In this document: positions 26,111 through 35,593 of the stretch, in pieces | Layout: each line of letters opens with the position of its first letter | Position numbering within the stretch: the stretch's first letter is position 1 | NCBI RefSeq assembly: GCF_014200595.1 | Contig: NZ_JACHCG010000001.1 | Coordinates: 248,001-312,000, forward strand | DNA from: Pedobacter cryoconitis | Lineage (GTDB): Bacteria > Bacteroidota > Bacteroidia > Sphingobacteriales > Sphingobacteriaceae | Direction: 5' to 3' | Length of the DNA: 64,000 bases | Program-made: the position numbers and the translations under genes | The notes under the pieces: model-generated | Told to the model about the DNA's origin: nothing | What the model saw: the letters and a program-made list of their open reading frames with translations, nothing else | Database searches by the model: none

Positions 26111-27622
26111 CTAAAGGCTATCTATCCAGTTCTGCAACCTATTAGCATTTATGATGGACTGATGCTCATGGATCAGCGGGAACCGGCAAACCACAAAATT
26201 GTGTACCACATTTATCCCAAATTTGTTTTTGAGTAGCCCTTCCCGCAATTGTTCCTTGATTAAGGCCCGTTCATAGGACTTTACCATTGCCCTGTTTTTT
26301 CTACCTATCGAAGTTACATCCTGATTGGTTCTGAACACATCAATGTAATTATTCTTACACTGGAAATTATAAAGTTCACCGTTTCTTTCAGTAACCACAT
26401 CAAATTCCTTATAGTCGATTCTTTTGAAGTCAAGGATCTTGAACCCAGCAGATCCAAGCACCGTTCCTATTTTCCTTTCGAAAACAAAGCCACTGTGTAT
26501 CTGGAAACGTTTTTTTCTCCTGAGCTGGCCATTGATCAACCTGTAGAAGAATCGTGTAAGTAGTGAAAGAGTTGTATGATAACTCCCATCCCAGAATCTG
26601 AAGGGGGCATAGTCATTGTGTAGTTCATTAAAGGTTTGATAACCTAGCAAAAGATCGAGGTTTTTATAACGATCGCTTAGGTCTTTAAACAAACTTTCGC
26701 CAATTTCAACCGCATAGCCGTCTTTGCAGAATGGCATCAGCTCAGCAAGCAATCCCCTGAGCTCCGGCACTGCCTTTACTTCATTGATCTTAAAGCCCCT
26801 ATAGATATGTTCCATAAGGTCAAGGTCATTTCCAATTTCTTCGAAACTGAATATTGAATTTTCTGGTGCTTTTTTCTGGTAGGCAGGATCCAGCTCTTCC
26901 CTGCCATAGGCAATGTATTCTTCGACAGACATTGGATCAGGTTCCAAAGTACCCTGCTCAAGATTGATATGGTGATGGTTGGGCTGCATCATCCCATTTT
27001 TAGCTGTAACCTGATGATCGGTATAACATCTGTCAAGCAACAACTGAAAATGGGCAGTCGAAATGTTCTTGAGATTTTTTTCCACCAATGGCAATAAAGC
27101 ACTCAGCAGGTTTGGACTGCTGATCTTTGTACTACCCTTGCTGTATTTAGCTACGATGATTTCCAATACCACCAAATAGGTCCTGATGCCCTGGAAATAA
27201 TTATCTGCCTCATATACATCCCTCAACAAGGGATATTGGAACCCGACGCGAAAAGATTCTGATTCAGCGAACTCATTGTACCCTTGGATCATTCGAGCCA
27301 ACTCACTGAACCTCGCAGAGAACTCAGCCCCATACTGCCGGCGAAAGAATTCAACCTGTAACAGAAGAGCAGGACTATTTGCGTAAAAGCTCAACCCATA
27401 AAACCGGCTTAGTTCAGCCGGCGAGAGATTGTACTTACAGTTGCAGAGTTCATCTGTCTGCATGATAAATTCTCTGAGTTGGGGAATCAGTGAACCTGCG
27501 TCAAAAGTCGAAATTGACGTGGTAAATTGTTCATACTGGGATTGCATCCCTTTAATAAAGAAACTTCTTAATTCGTCATTTTCCAGTATGCGGATGTGTT
27601 TTAATGTAAGTTTGGCAAACAT
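26111..27622 (-). CDS. PD-(D/E)XK-like nuclease-domain protein, unrecognised family
   Basis: The 503-residue protein (ATG 27622; a TTG at 27655 could add 11 codons but lies in the promoter) is mostly helical for its first 370 residues, without a known motif. The C-terminal part looks like a restriction-endonuclease fold: Glu382 in GFVFERKIGTVLG, Asp408 in IDYKEFDVV, and Gln-Cys-Lys (421-423) in LYNFQCKNNY. This is an E...D...QxK pattern preceded by a strand (FKILDFKRID). That suggests a DNA- or RNA-cleaving activity or a degenerate nuclease. It is alone on its strand within the island. I do not recognise a family; a defence role is inferred from context. Confidence 0.65.
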   Translation of the reverse strand: MFAKLTLKHIRILENDELRSFFIKGMQSQYEQFTTSISTFDAGSLIPQLREFIMQTDELCNCKYNLSPAELSRFYGLSFYANSPALLLQVEFFRRQYGAEFSARFSELARMIQGYNEFAESESFRVGFQYPLLRDVYEADNYFQGIRTYLVVLEIIVAKYSKGSTKISSPNLLSALLPLVEKNLKNISTAHFQLLLDRCYTDHQVTAKNGMMQPNHHHINLEQGTLEPDPMSVEEYIAYGREELDPAYQKKAPENSIFSFEEIGNDLDLMEHIYRGFKINEVKAVPELRGLLAELMPFCKDGYAVEIGESLFKDLSDRYKNLDLLLGYQTFNELHNDYAPFRFWDGSYHTTLSLLTRFFYRLINGQLRRKKRFQIHSGFVFERKIGTVLGSAGFKILDFKRIDYKEFDVVTERNGELYNFQCKNNYIDVFRTNQDVTSIGRKNRAMVKSYERALIKEQLREGLLKNKFGINVVHNFVVCRFPLIHEHQSIINANRLQNWIDSL

Positions 27623-27652
27623 TTTTTGTAATTGAAACAACAGTTGTAACTG

Positions 27653-27660
27653 CAAAGATA
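27653..27660 (-). promoter_or_regulatory. candidate -7 box of the 503-aa nuclease-like gene
   Basis: TATCTTTG on the minus strand (27660-27653) fits TAnnTTTG, 30 nt before ATG 27622. Confidence 0.45.
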
Positions 27661-28249
27661 AACAACTTGATATATAACCCTTATACTGGGGTTCCCCTGA
27701 AAGTGGTTCTCCTTCATTTTTGGTGAAAACAATAAAAAGGAATCATAATATGATTAGATCCGTAGCCACAAAACGGCTGATTAGAGCGTCAAAAAATATT
27801 CTTTTATAATCGCATATGAACTGCTTCACCAAAAGTGACGAGAACCTGTTTCATCGGAATATGTGTCAATTTTGCGATTGTATTTATCAAATCTGAGGAT
27901 CACTTTATAGTTCCGGACACTTCTGGATTTCTGGTAAGATCTAATGTGGATTATGGTCCTGCTTTTCAATTTAGCCTCCCTATTTCGGACGAGCTATTTA
28001 TTCTCGGATGATCAGTGCAATGGGAGACTATCCAACATCGTTGGTAGAAATTAATGATAAGGAAAGTGAAGTAGTTTTTAGAATTAACTCAGATCTGGCA
28101 AACTATGCCTACAAAACCATCGCTTGTAAGAATGATTTTTTTTTTAAAAAATCATCCAGAGAATTGGTCAAATCGGACTTCTTGGTCAATATTTTTCCAA
28201 TAGTACTTTAGGATCCCCAGAATCAGATCATGACTGAAATTCTTACTAA
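27661..28249. other. apparently non-coding or decayed segment
   Basis: About 590 bp without a convincing gene. A 67-codon plus-strand frame (28008-28211) has no recognisable domain and lies next to an A/T-rich palindrome (28133-28152), so I read it as decayed sequence. Confidence 0.5.
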
Positions 28250-28594
28250 TTACCGTTGCTTACTATTTTGAGAATGCGTTGCGGGCGTTGTTGTCTTATA
28301 TGTTTTTCCGTTCTGTTCGATTTTAATCAGAATCTTTTTGAGATTTTCACTGATTTCTGTAAGCTTTTTCTCTGATACATCTGATTTATTACGATCTAAA
28401 TAAAAGTTCACCATAACTATGATAAATCCACTTAGTCCGACTGATAAGACAAAATTCAGTGATTTTAATATATAAGGGCCAATCTTAGCCGGATGCCAAG
28501 TCCCTTCGATTACCATACTTTTAAAATGGTGCATATACCAGACGATTAATTTCTCCAAAATTGATGGAGATCCGTCTAAACTGGAATATTGCAT
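28250..28594 (-). CDS. small hypothetical membrane protein
   Basis: A 114-residue frame with one predicted transmembrane helix (about residues 47-66, LNFVLSVGLSGFIIVMVNFYL) and a charged, probably coiled-coil tail (SEKKLTEISENLKKILIKIEQNG). No family recognised. Its ATG (28594-28592) overlaps the divergent SRAP ATG (28593-28595), an unusual arrangement in which both promoters would lie inside the opposite gene, so the true start may be the Met at residue 21 or later. Low confidence that it is expressed. Confidence 0.35.
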   Translation of the reverse strand: MQYSSLDGSPSILEKLIVWYMHHFKSMVIEGTWHPAKIGPYILKSLNFVLSVGLSGFIIVMVNFYLDRNKSDVSEKKLTEISENLKKILIKIEQNGKTYKTTTPATHSQNSKQR

Positions 28595-29270
28595 GTGTGG
28601 AAGAACAGTTTTCGCGGGAAGCGATTCGATTATAAAGGAACTAGGTGTTATTTACAAGGATGAGCCAAGGTCAGTGAATTTAAATGCCCCGCCGGGAGCG
28701 TATGTACCTGTCTTAACAAGCGAAAAACCGGATGAGCTACAATATTATTTATGGAGCGTTTTAGCAAAATATAACGAGACAGGTAAGCCTGATCCTAAGG
28801 TAAGAACCTTCAATGCGAGATCAGATAAGTTATTTACCTCATCAATGTGGAGTAAGCTAATAGATAGGCAAACATGTGTATTTAACACAACTGGTTTCTA
28901 CGAATGGCAAAAGCTTGAAAAGGATAACCCAAAAACGCCAAAACAAATTCATTTTATCAAGGAGCAAGGCAAAAATTTAACATTCATGGCCGGCATTTAT
29001 GATGTATGGTTAAATCGATCTACTGGAGAGCTTGTTCCAAATTGTGCTATGATAACCCATGATGCTAATAAGTACATGCTAAATATTCATGATCGAATGC
29101 CCGCTTTTATTGAGTGGACGAAAGTCAAATATTGGTTGGATCTTTCTCTGCCTGCTACTGAAAAATTAAAACTCATTGACCCTGTGAATGACGATTTTTT
29201 GGAATCCTTTAAAATGAAATCAGTTGGGAATTTAGAAGAATTTCAAAAGATTAGCCTATTTTGTGATTAA
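28593..29270 (+). CDS. SRAP (YedK/HMCES-like) abasic-site shielding protein
   Basis: A 225-residue SRAP domain protein. The catalytic Cys2 is in place (MCGRTV), with the conserved Asn in TFNARSDKL (about 73-80), Glu in GFYEWQKL (about 103-110) and His in NIHDRMPAFIE (about 168). Proteins of this family form a thiazolidine crosslink with abasic sites in single-stranded DNA. Length matches YedK (about 222). It is common in mobile elements and phage-like islands and may serve DNA repair or protection of the element. It may be cotranscribed with the next gene, which starts 98 bp downstream. Confidence 0.9.
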   Translation: MCGRTVFAGSDSIIKELGVIYKDEPRSVNLNAPPGAYVPVLTSEKPDELQYYLWSVLAKYNETGKPDPKVRTFNARSDKLFTSSMWSKLIDRQTCVFNTTGFYEWQKLEKDNPKTPKQIHFIKEQGKNLTFMAGIYDVWLNRSTGELVPNCAMITHDANKYMLNIHDRMPAFIEWTKVKYWLDLSLPATEKLKLIDPVNDDFLESFKMKSVGNLEEFQKISLFCD

Positions 29271-29368
29271 AGATTAACCTCAAAATTCTGTATTATTTAC
29301 GTGTGGTTGACTGGCGCATTGAAGAAAAAGAAGGTATATTTCGATAATTAATTATTAAAAGACTTTCT

Positions 29369-30058
29369 ATGAAATACTACAAAGTAGTAAATGCACTCTC
29401 TTCCGAAATTACGATTGATACATCCGTTGTTAATTATAATCTAACACTTACAAATACTGCAAGATATAAGCCATTTTTAGATTTGGTGACAGATTTTTCT
29501 GCCTTGTATGATACACCTCTGGATTTCGTTTATTCGATAAACAATAATCTCTCGATTCATGGAAATTTGTATTTACAAAATCTTCCCAAAGCTACTAATC
29601 GCAGATTTGAATTGTATTCCCTAACACACAAAGAAGAACATCAAAACTTTTATATTTCGGAGGATGTCCTAATAGAGCTTGTAGAAAGTCTGGATTTCAT
29701 AGGCATAAACTTATTTGATGAAGGGAATTATTTATGGGAAACCATCTTCGAAAAGGTGCGGGTTAACAAATTTCAGTCCAAAGTAAGTAGAGGAAAATCA
29801 TTCTTTCTGTTTGATAATTTAGAAGATTGCCAGAATTATATTCAGAATCATAAAGGTGGTGGGGTTATAGCCAATGTTGAAATTATAAGTGGCGCCGTTC
29901 CGTTTAAAGGGGACATGAATCTTCTAGATTCAATGTCCAATCATCTAACGCTTAAAAAGGCTGAAAATATAGCCGAGAAGTATTGGGCAGGATCCCGATC
30001 AGCTAGTCCAGTATATGAATACCTTTTTCAAGGTGTTTGCAAAATGAGTCCAAGGTAA
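29369..30058 (+). CDS. DUF2441-like protein
   Basis: A 229-residue cytoplasmic protein. The C-terminal half has the pattern SRGKSFFLFDNLEDCQNYIQNH, then a hydrophobic strand VIANVEIISGA and ...AENIAEKYWAGSRSASPVYEYLFQGVCKM. This resembles DUF2441, a small family with an ADP-ribosyltransferase-like look (the R-x-x-S/F-F-A-F core). The match is from pattern memory and the N-terminal half is unassigned. It lies 98 bp after SRAP on the same strand, so the two may be one unit. Function unknown. Confidence 0.45.
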   Translation: MKYYKVVNALSSEITIDTSVVNYNLTLTNTARYKPFLDLVTDFSALYDTPLDFVYSINNNLSIHGNLYLQNLPKATNRRFELYSLTHKEEHQNFYISEDVLIELVESLDFIGINLFDEGNYLWETIFEKVRVNKFQSKVSRGKSFFLFDNLEDCQNYIQNHKGGGVIANVEIISGAVPFKGDMNLLDSMSNHLTLKKAENIAEKYWAGSRSASPVYEYLFQGVCKMSPR

Positions 30059-30768
30059 ATTCCAGTTCTAAAGTTGAAGAAATTGAAGTTTAAATAAAAA
30101 TCATAGATTTGGCTTTGTCGAACAGAAATGGCGATGTTAGCACAACATATTTGGAGTCAAGAAGGATCAAAATATGCTACGTAATAAAGAATTAATACGA
30201 GCTGTTCAGGCGTTTTTTTAGTTTTTAAAGTTTGGATTATGAAAGGAAAAATCCATAAAAGTGGGTGTGTTAAAATTTAATTTTACCACAGGTACCGTCG
30301 AAATGCAAAAATTCATTGAGCAGGGTGATCAGGAGTAATTAAATCCTACGAATCTCTTTTTATATTCACTTGATTCTCACCTCTTAAAATATCAAAATGG
30401 ATGCCTGACTTCCCAGGAGCAATTTAACTCGATATTAAGTTTCCAATTTTAAATCTAAATTTCGTTAGCTTAAACCAGAAGTTTTAAGCTAACGAAATTT
30501 TGTATATGACCGTTAGCCTTACTTATGCTATGTGATTCGGCTAGAAATCAGAATTCGCAGCTTTATTAAAGATTTATGTAACTCATAATTAGATGATAAA
30601 GTGACGGTAAGGTATAGAACCACTTTAGCTCGAAACCAGATGGTCAGTTTGTAGCGGAATAGCTCGGCAGTTTAAATCCGGAATATGTGACACTTTTGTC
30701 GGGTTACCCACACATATAAAGTGATTAAAACCATTTTCTAATCCAATCAAAGCCATTTCTAACGTTGA
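30059..30768. other. 710-bp gap without a convincing gene
   Basis: Only short broken frames are visible, such as a 20-residue piece near 30270-30340 (KFNFTTGTVEMQKFIEQGD). The one clear structure is the inverted repeat at 30457-30500. I read the gap as decayed cargo. Confidence 0.5.
30457..30500. repeat. perfect 18-bp inverted repeat
   Basis: AAATTTCGTTAGCTTAAA (30457-30474) and TTTAAGCTAACGAAATTT (30483-30500) are exact complements with an 8-nt spacer. It is too far from a gene end (about 400 bp after the DUF2441-like stop, 270 bp before the next stop on the other strand) to be an obvious terminator for either. Confidence 0.8.
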
Positions 30769-31869
30769 TTAATCATAAGGATAATTCTCTTTAATGCTTA
30801 ATATGTCTTTAACAGAATTAGTAATAACAAGATTAATGGGAAATTCAGCGAATTGGTTGTGCCTGAAAGCATGATCCGCTGTACTGGCAAGATTTGCTGT
30901 GTTTGCATTGGTAAGGTATACGCCTGAAACACGGGTTGCTTTTTTATTCTTTAATGAACCAAAAAAGCCATTACCTGACAGCTCTAATTTTTCATCTCTG
31001 TTATTCGGATCTGTTGACCAGGTAGATGCCATCGAGCCATAAAGTGATTCTTGCAATTCTATAAGATCAAGACTGATTGATTGCTTATTTACACAAATAA
31101 TATATGGGGCATTAAATTTTCCATAACGACCAGCTTTTCTTTCCAATGCCGTTTTTATATCAGAACTATCGTTACCAATTTGTGTAATGATAGGGAAGGA
31201 ACCTATAGCACGCGATTGGACGCCTCGTTTATGTGCAACTTTTGGAAGCAATGTCAACCTGATTCTCACTTTATCATCTTCATACAATAAAACAGGTAAA
31301 CTTCCAAACCCCAGTTTTTCCATTTGTTCTGTGTAGGCATCTGGATCGATCTCTCCAATCAACTTATTGAAATGGTTGATAATTAATTTATTACTTGGTT
31401 GACTCTGGTCTTTAAATATAATTTCCTTTAAGCTAAGGAGGAAATTAGTGGCATCAATTTTATTTAGGCCATCTAAAAGCTCATTTTCACGTCTTTTCTG
31501 TCCTTTTTCATTCTGAGAAAGCATTGTGATGTACTTTACTTCAATGTAAAAGTGCTCGTTGCCCTTTTCAGCTTTAAAGTCTGGTTTCTTATCTGTCTCA
31601 GGAATTTCCGGGTGAACCGTTAATTTATAACCAAGAGCAGTAAACAGTGTGAAGATGTATAATTCATAAAAGGTGTCGTCGAACGTAACTTTAAACCTTG
31701 ATCTCATTTCTTCCTTCTCTTCTTCAGGATACTTCTCAAACCAACTTTCAACCAAATCACGTACAACACCAACATCTTTTCTTGCACTGTCGTTATAATA
31801 AGTATATGAATTTGAATTGTTTCTGGCTGGGCCTAATAAAGTCCGCTGTTTTTGATCAAAGAGAGTCAT
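30769..31869 (-). CDS. PD-(D/E)XK-like nuclease-domain protein, 366 aa
   Basis: A 366-residue protein whose N-terminal third fits a restriction-endonuclease core: Glu69 in DDTFYELYIFTLFTALGY, then a strand (KLTVHP), Asp97 in KKPDFKAE, and Glu110-Val-Lys112 in HFYIEVKYIT. That is E...PD...ExK in the right order and spacing. The C-terminal two thirds have no motif I know. It is divergent from the 918-aa gene with 180 bp between, and both carry nuclease-like domains, so they may form one system. No methyltransferase is nearby, arguing against classical restriction-modification. Confidence 0.65.
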   Translation of the reverse strand: MTLFDQKQRTLLGPARNNSNSYTYYNDSARKDVGVVRDLVESWFEKYPEEEKEEMRSRFKVTFDDTFYELYIFTLFTALGYKLTVHPEIPETDKKPDFKAEKGNEHFYIEVKYITMLSQNEKGQKRRENELLDGLNKIDATNFLLSLKEIIFKDQSQPSNKLIINHFNKLIGEIDPDAYTEQMEKLGFGSLPVLLYEDDKVRIRLTLLPKVAHKRGVQSRAIGSFPIITQIGNDSSDIKTALERKAGRYGKFNAPYIICVNKQSISLDLIELQESLYGSMASTWSTDPNNRDEKLELSGNGFFGSLKNKKATRVSGVYLTNANTANLASTADHAFRHNQFAEFPINLVITNSVKDILSIKENYPYD

Positions 31870-32049
31870 AATCTATTGTGTTTAATTAAATAAAAAGGTC
31901 GGTGTAAGCTAAATATGCTAAATAATTCTCATAAAGATATTCTTGCGCAGTAGTTTTAATGGAAAGTAATGAAAATTGAATATCTTGAAAAATTAAATGC
32001 ACATCTCTTGCTGCATAAAAATGAGCACAAAATATAGAATCCGTTAAGT

Positions 32050-34806
32050 ATGAATATATCTAAATTAAACCTCTTTACAAGGCAAACAGATGCGACAGCA
32101 GTCGAACAGGGATTCCATTATCAAAAATTAAAGACTCTCAAAAGCTGGCTTGCAAATAGAATACAGGAAAAAGATGAGGATATTTTCTGCGATTATGAAG
32201 AAGACATATTTCAGCGGGATATTTATGCCGGAACAGCAAAATTTAGACAGATAAAGTTATACTCTACAAACTTTACATTCTCTAAAGTAGAAGTGAAAAA
32301 GTGCATTGCGCATTTCTTTATGCTCTTTGTAAAGGGCAACTATTTATTTGATGAGGTGACATTTCTATTTGAAACGAATTCCAAAATTGGCCGTAAAATC
32401 AAAGGTAATGATGCCGACTTACTATTAGAGTGGTATCAAAATCAGGATAATATGAGTGAGGAATTACTGCAAAGATGCAGGCTTAAGGTTAAAGTTATTC
32501 TTGATGAATACATCAATGAAGTGTATGAAAAGCGTATGGATTCTATCTCTAAACCTGATTTACAGGCCGCAAAGGCGATTTACGATCAACTTTCTGATGA
32601 GACCTGGAATCGATTTGTCAAATCAATAAGATGGCAATTTGATGAAATCGATCAATCTCAGGCAATACCCGAAACTGTAGCGGAAATTGAATCACTTATT
32701 AAACAGCTTCCTTTGCCAATAGATAAGACAAAAACAAGTACCTATATTTCAGTTCTTCATTATGAAATAGCACAGAAAAGTTTAAATCCTGACGAAGAAT
32801 CAAGTAAAATAAACAATCAACTTTTAGATATTTTATTATTAGGCACAGGAAATAAAGATCAGCAATGGTATGCTAATACCTTCGACAAATGGAAAGATGT
32901 AAAAAAGGTAGATCGGTTTAACATTGGCGTTTTCTTCGAGCTGATTAGTGCTGTTAGACATTGCAGATGGGAAATGGGAAAGACTGAGCATTTAGAAATT
33001 TGGTTGCCGATTTTGGTTCTGTACATAGAGCATCGTGATATAATTGTAAGCTGTAAGCGTAAAGCGATATACGAATTTTTGTTCCTTTTGTTGTCGCCAG
33101 ACCTTGAAGAAGGAACTACCAAATATGATTTTGAGGGTCAAGAAGACTTAATCCTGTTTTACTTTGAAAATATTGATCATAGATTATCTATCAGTTCTAT
33201 TGAGGAAGACATTACGTTAATGCAACTTCTCGAACTACAAGTTTTAAATGATACTGTTGAACTAACACTTGAGGATTTGAAAGGGTGGAAGAACAACATC
33301 CTAAACACTATAGATCAACAGCAACTGACTACAACAAGTATAGACGATAGATGCCAGCTTTTGGAACTTAAAGGTAGTTTCCATTACCACACAGAAAACC
33401 AAAGGCCTCTAAAGGATAGAATGCAACAAGGATTGGATCACTATAGGCAAATTATACCTCTTCTACCAGAATGCCAGTCTTATTCGATAACCACGCTTTC
33501 AGAAATTATGAATCAGATTCTTAAACAGTGTATAAAAGCCGGTAGAAGTGATGAAGAACTGGAAGAAATTGAAGCTTTTTTAAACGAAATTGAAGATCAT
33601 GCTAAGAAGACAAGTAATCAAAGCACATCTGCGCAAACTTTAGCAGATCGGGCTGCTGCATATATTGAAAAACCTTCGGTAAAAGGTTTTGTAAAGGCCC
33701 TTGAAAGCCTGCACCGTGCGAAAGATATGCTTCAATTGAAAGATACCAAAGAAAATTACATTATTGTAATGCTTAGTATTTCAGAAGTTTATTTAGCTCT
33801 TGGGTTAAACATGGCTTCCAAACAGTATGCGTTAGCTGCGGTTTGGGCTTGTTTTCATTTTGGCGATGCAACGGCTCTTAATCGAATTAGTGATGGCTAC
33901 GCATATGTATTTAGAGCTGATTATAACCAAGGAGCATGGATGAGCGCATTGGATGATTTCCGTCAATATATAAAAGTCAGAATTGAATTTAATTCTAACG
34001 CTATGAATATTGAGGATGACGTTATCTATAGGAATATTCTAATCGACTTAGCCGTAATTCTCGCTAGTTCGCCAGCTTTACATCCTGAATTAAGAGTTTT
34101 TATTGAAAATCAAAAAAAAGAGTTGGGTTGGATTTATACAGATGAGTTACCACCACTTTTGTTACCTCTTGAGAGCGCGCTCTCAGGTGACGACAAAATA
34201 AAAACGATTTTGAGAGGTAAGATAGCTGGCGTACCTCTAAGTGATCTTGGCAAGGAACGAGAGATTCTGTTCAAATCAATGGATATTGACTGGTTTATTA
34301 AATTCGAGAACACGGCACAGCTAAATGCAATTGGAGAAGAATTTTGTGCTACACTCCAAATATTTTTAAGCGAAATAAAAGCTTTTGGTAAAGATTTTAA
34401 ATTTCATAATAAATCTATACAGGTTAAAATTTTTGAATCGGCTGATTATAGCGAAGGGATGCGATCAGACTCGGGTAACGCTGGTTGGTTCATTACTGGC
34501 ATACCGGCTTTTGAAAGTTCTGATAAACAGAAAATGCGCTTCCATTACAGTTGGATTGGGGCAAATCTAACAACACTTTTGCTGAAAAACAGTCTACTAA
34601 CCCGTGAGGAATTTAATATACTTGTTAAGTCCTTATATGAAAATAGGAAGTTAGCCGATAAAATCCAATCAATGAATATCTACCAAAAATTATATTTTAA
34701 TTTATTGAAACCTGAAGACTTCAATAGTTCTCAAAGACAGCATTTTTCCAAACCAAACTTAGATTCTGATTATAACTTACTGATGAATACGCTTAAAGAT
34801 TCTTGA
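32050..34806 (+). CDS. large protein with N-terminal Cap4/DUF4297-like nuclease domain and long helical region
   Basis: A 918-residue cytoplasmic protein. Residues about 10-150 resemble the DUF4297/Cap4 dsDNA-endonuclease group: AVEQGFHYQKLKTLKSWL opening, acidic EEDIF (50-54), and FRQIKLYSTNF with the Gln67-x-Lys69 pair, then a helix leading to a hydrophobic strand. The remaining 750 residues are helical and repeat-like (TPR or similar; ALESLHRAKDM, SEVYLALGLNMASKQYALAAVWAC) with a less ordered C-terminus. The layout, nuclease effector plus sensor-like solenoid, is common among phage-defence proteins. No ATPase motif is visible. It is divergent from the 366-aa PD-ExK gene. Specific function unknown. 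Confidence 0.6.
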   Translation: MNISKLNLFTRQTDATAVEQGFHYQKLKTLKSWLANRIQEKDEDIFCDYEEDIFQRDIYAGTAKFRQIKLYSTNFTFSKVEVKKCIAHFFMLFVKGNYLFDEVTFLFETNSKIGRKIKGNDADLLLEWYQNQDNMSEELLQRCRLKVKVILDEYINEVYEKRMDSISKPDLQAAKAIYDQLSDETWNRFVKSIRWQFDEIDQSQAIPETVAEIESLIKQLPLPIDKTKTSTYISVLHYEIAQKSLNPDEESSKINNQLLDILLLGTGNKDQQWYANTFDKWKDVKKVDRFNIGVFFELISAVRHCRWEMGKTEHLEIWLPILVLYIEHRDIIVSCKRKAIYEFLFLLLSPDLEEGTTKYDFEGQEDLILFYFENIDHRLSISSIEEDITLMQLLELQVLNDTVELTLEDLKGWKNNILNTIDQQQLTTTSIDDRCQLLELKGSFHYHTENQRPLKDRMQQGLDHYRQIIPLLPECQSYSITTLSEIMNQILKQCIKAGRSDEELEEIEAFLNEIEDHAKKTSNQSTSAQTLADRAAAYIEKPSVKGFVKALESLHRAKDMLQLKDTKENYIIVMLSISEVYLALGLNMASKQYALAAVWACFHFGDATALNRISDGYAYVFRADYNQGAWMSALDDFRQYIKVRIEFNSNAMNIEDDVIYRNILIDLAVILASSPALHPELRVFIENQKKELGWIYTDELPPLLLPLESALSGDDKIKTILRGKIAGVPLSDLGKEREILFKSMDIDWFIKFENTAQLNAIGEEFCATLQIFLSEIKAFGKDFKFHNKSIQVKIFESADYSEGMRSDSGNAGWFITGIPAFESSDKQKMRFHYSWIGANLTTLLLKNSLLTREEFNILVKSLYENRKLADKIQSMNIYQKLYFNLLKPEDFNSSQRQHFSKPNLDSDYNLLMNTLKDS

Positions 34807-35089
34807 TTGGATTTCGATCTATTTTAATAGATTTTTTAGTCTGGAAGTATAATACCTGGAAATTCCTGTTTGATGGTTTTAATTATCCTGTCAAATTCTT
34901 TGGATTTAAGTTTCCCTATTCGTGTTCTACGTTAAAAATTTCACCTGTCTTTTGGTTCAATGTTGTCTTCTCATTTTAGTTGTGTAAGTGGTAGAGACGG
35001 AAAAGGATTTGCATTTGATTCACAATGCGTTTTTGGATTTCCATATATCTGAAAGAAATAGATACAATTGTCAAGGTATTAGGAAATAA
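34807..35089. other. decayed gap with a minus-strand toxin-like scrap
   Basis: On the minus strand a short stretch ending at TAA 34838-34836 reads RIGKLKSKEFDRIIKTI and then a hydrophobic end; it resembles the C-terminal tail of a PemK/MazF-type toxin, but it is broken upstream by a frameshift. Too short to assign. Confidence 0.25.
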
Positions 35090-35593
35090 TGTTTAAGGAG
35101 ATCAAATTATAGGAACTGCCTTTATCTTGAATACCAAAGGAAAGAGGCAGATTGTAACATGTAGGCACAACGTGGATAGCATAAGTGACTTGAGATTTGA
35201 TAGAAGGTCAAATATTCACAGAGTTCGAAATTCATTATCATGCTGATTCTCGTATAGATTGTGTATTATTTGATTGTGATTGATTACCCAATGTAGTTTT
35301 TTATTACAAAAGGAAGCACATCTATTAGAAGAGGTCATAAAAATGGGCTTTCCCACGACTCCGCAATGTGGGGACGCCAACCTAATGGTACATAAAGGTG
35401 AGGTTAATGGGATCATCGTTGACTATCAAATTATGGGAAAAAGAGTGTTTTCTCTGCAAAAACATCTTCAGGAAATTCTGGAAGCCCCCTACTTAATGAA
35501 TTTGGTGAAGTTATTATTATCGTCGATAATGAGTTATTTGACAAAGACGTTACATACACAAGGAAAAACCACCTTACTATGCCGCGGTACTGA
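35090..35593 (+). pseudogene. trypsin-like serine protease, several frameshifts
   Basis: Three pieces of a chymotrypsin-fold protease appear in successive frames. GTAFILNTKGKRQIVTCRHNV (about 35112-35174, written here as GTAFIL...VTCRHNV) supplies the catalytic-His strand. MGFPTTP...VHKGEVNG follows near 35341-35410. TSSGNSGSPLLNEFGEVI (about 35463-35516) supplies the catalytic Ser motif GNSGSP, with the frame closing at TGA 35591-35593. No single frame joins them. Protease modules of this type often accompany defence genes, but this copy is dead. Confidence 0.65.

Noticed and set aside
26776..26961. Minus-strand ORF inside the 503-aa nuclease-like gene
   Set aside because: Antisense/alternate-frame shadow with no domain.
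28008..28211. 67-codon ORF in the gap 27661-28249
   Set aside because: No recognisable domain, no promoter box or ribosome site, and flanked by decayed sequence.
30769..34806. Classical type II or type I restriction-modification system
   Set aside because: No methyltransferase motif (such as DPPY/NPPY or the SAM loop) was seen in any island gene.
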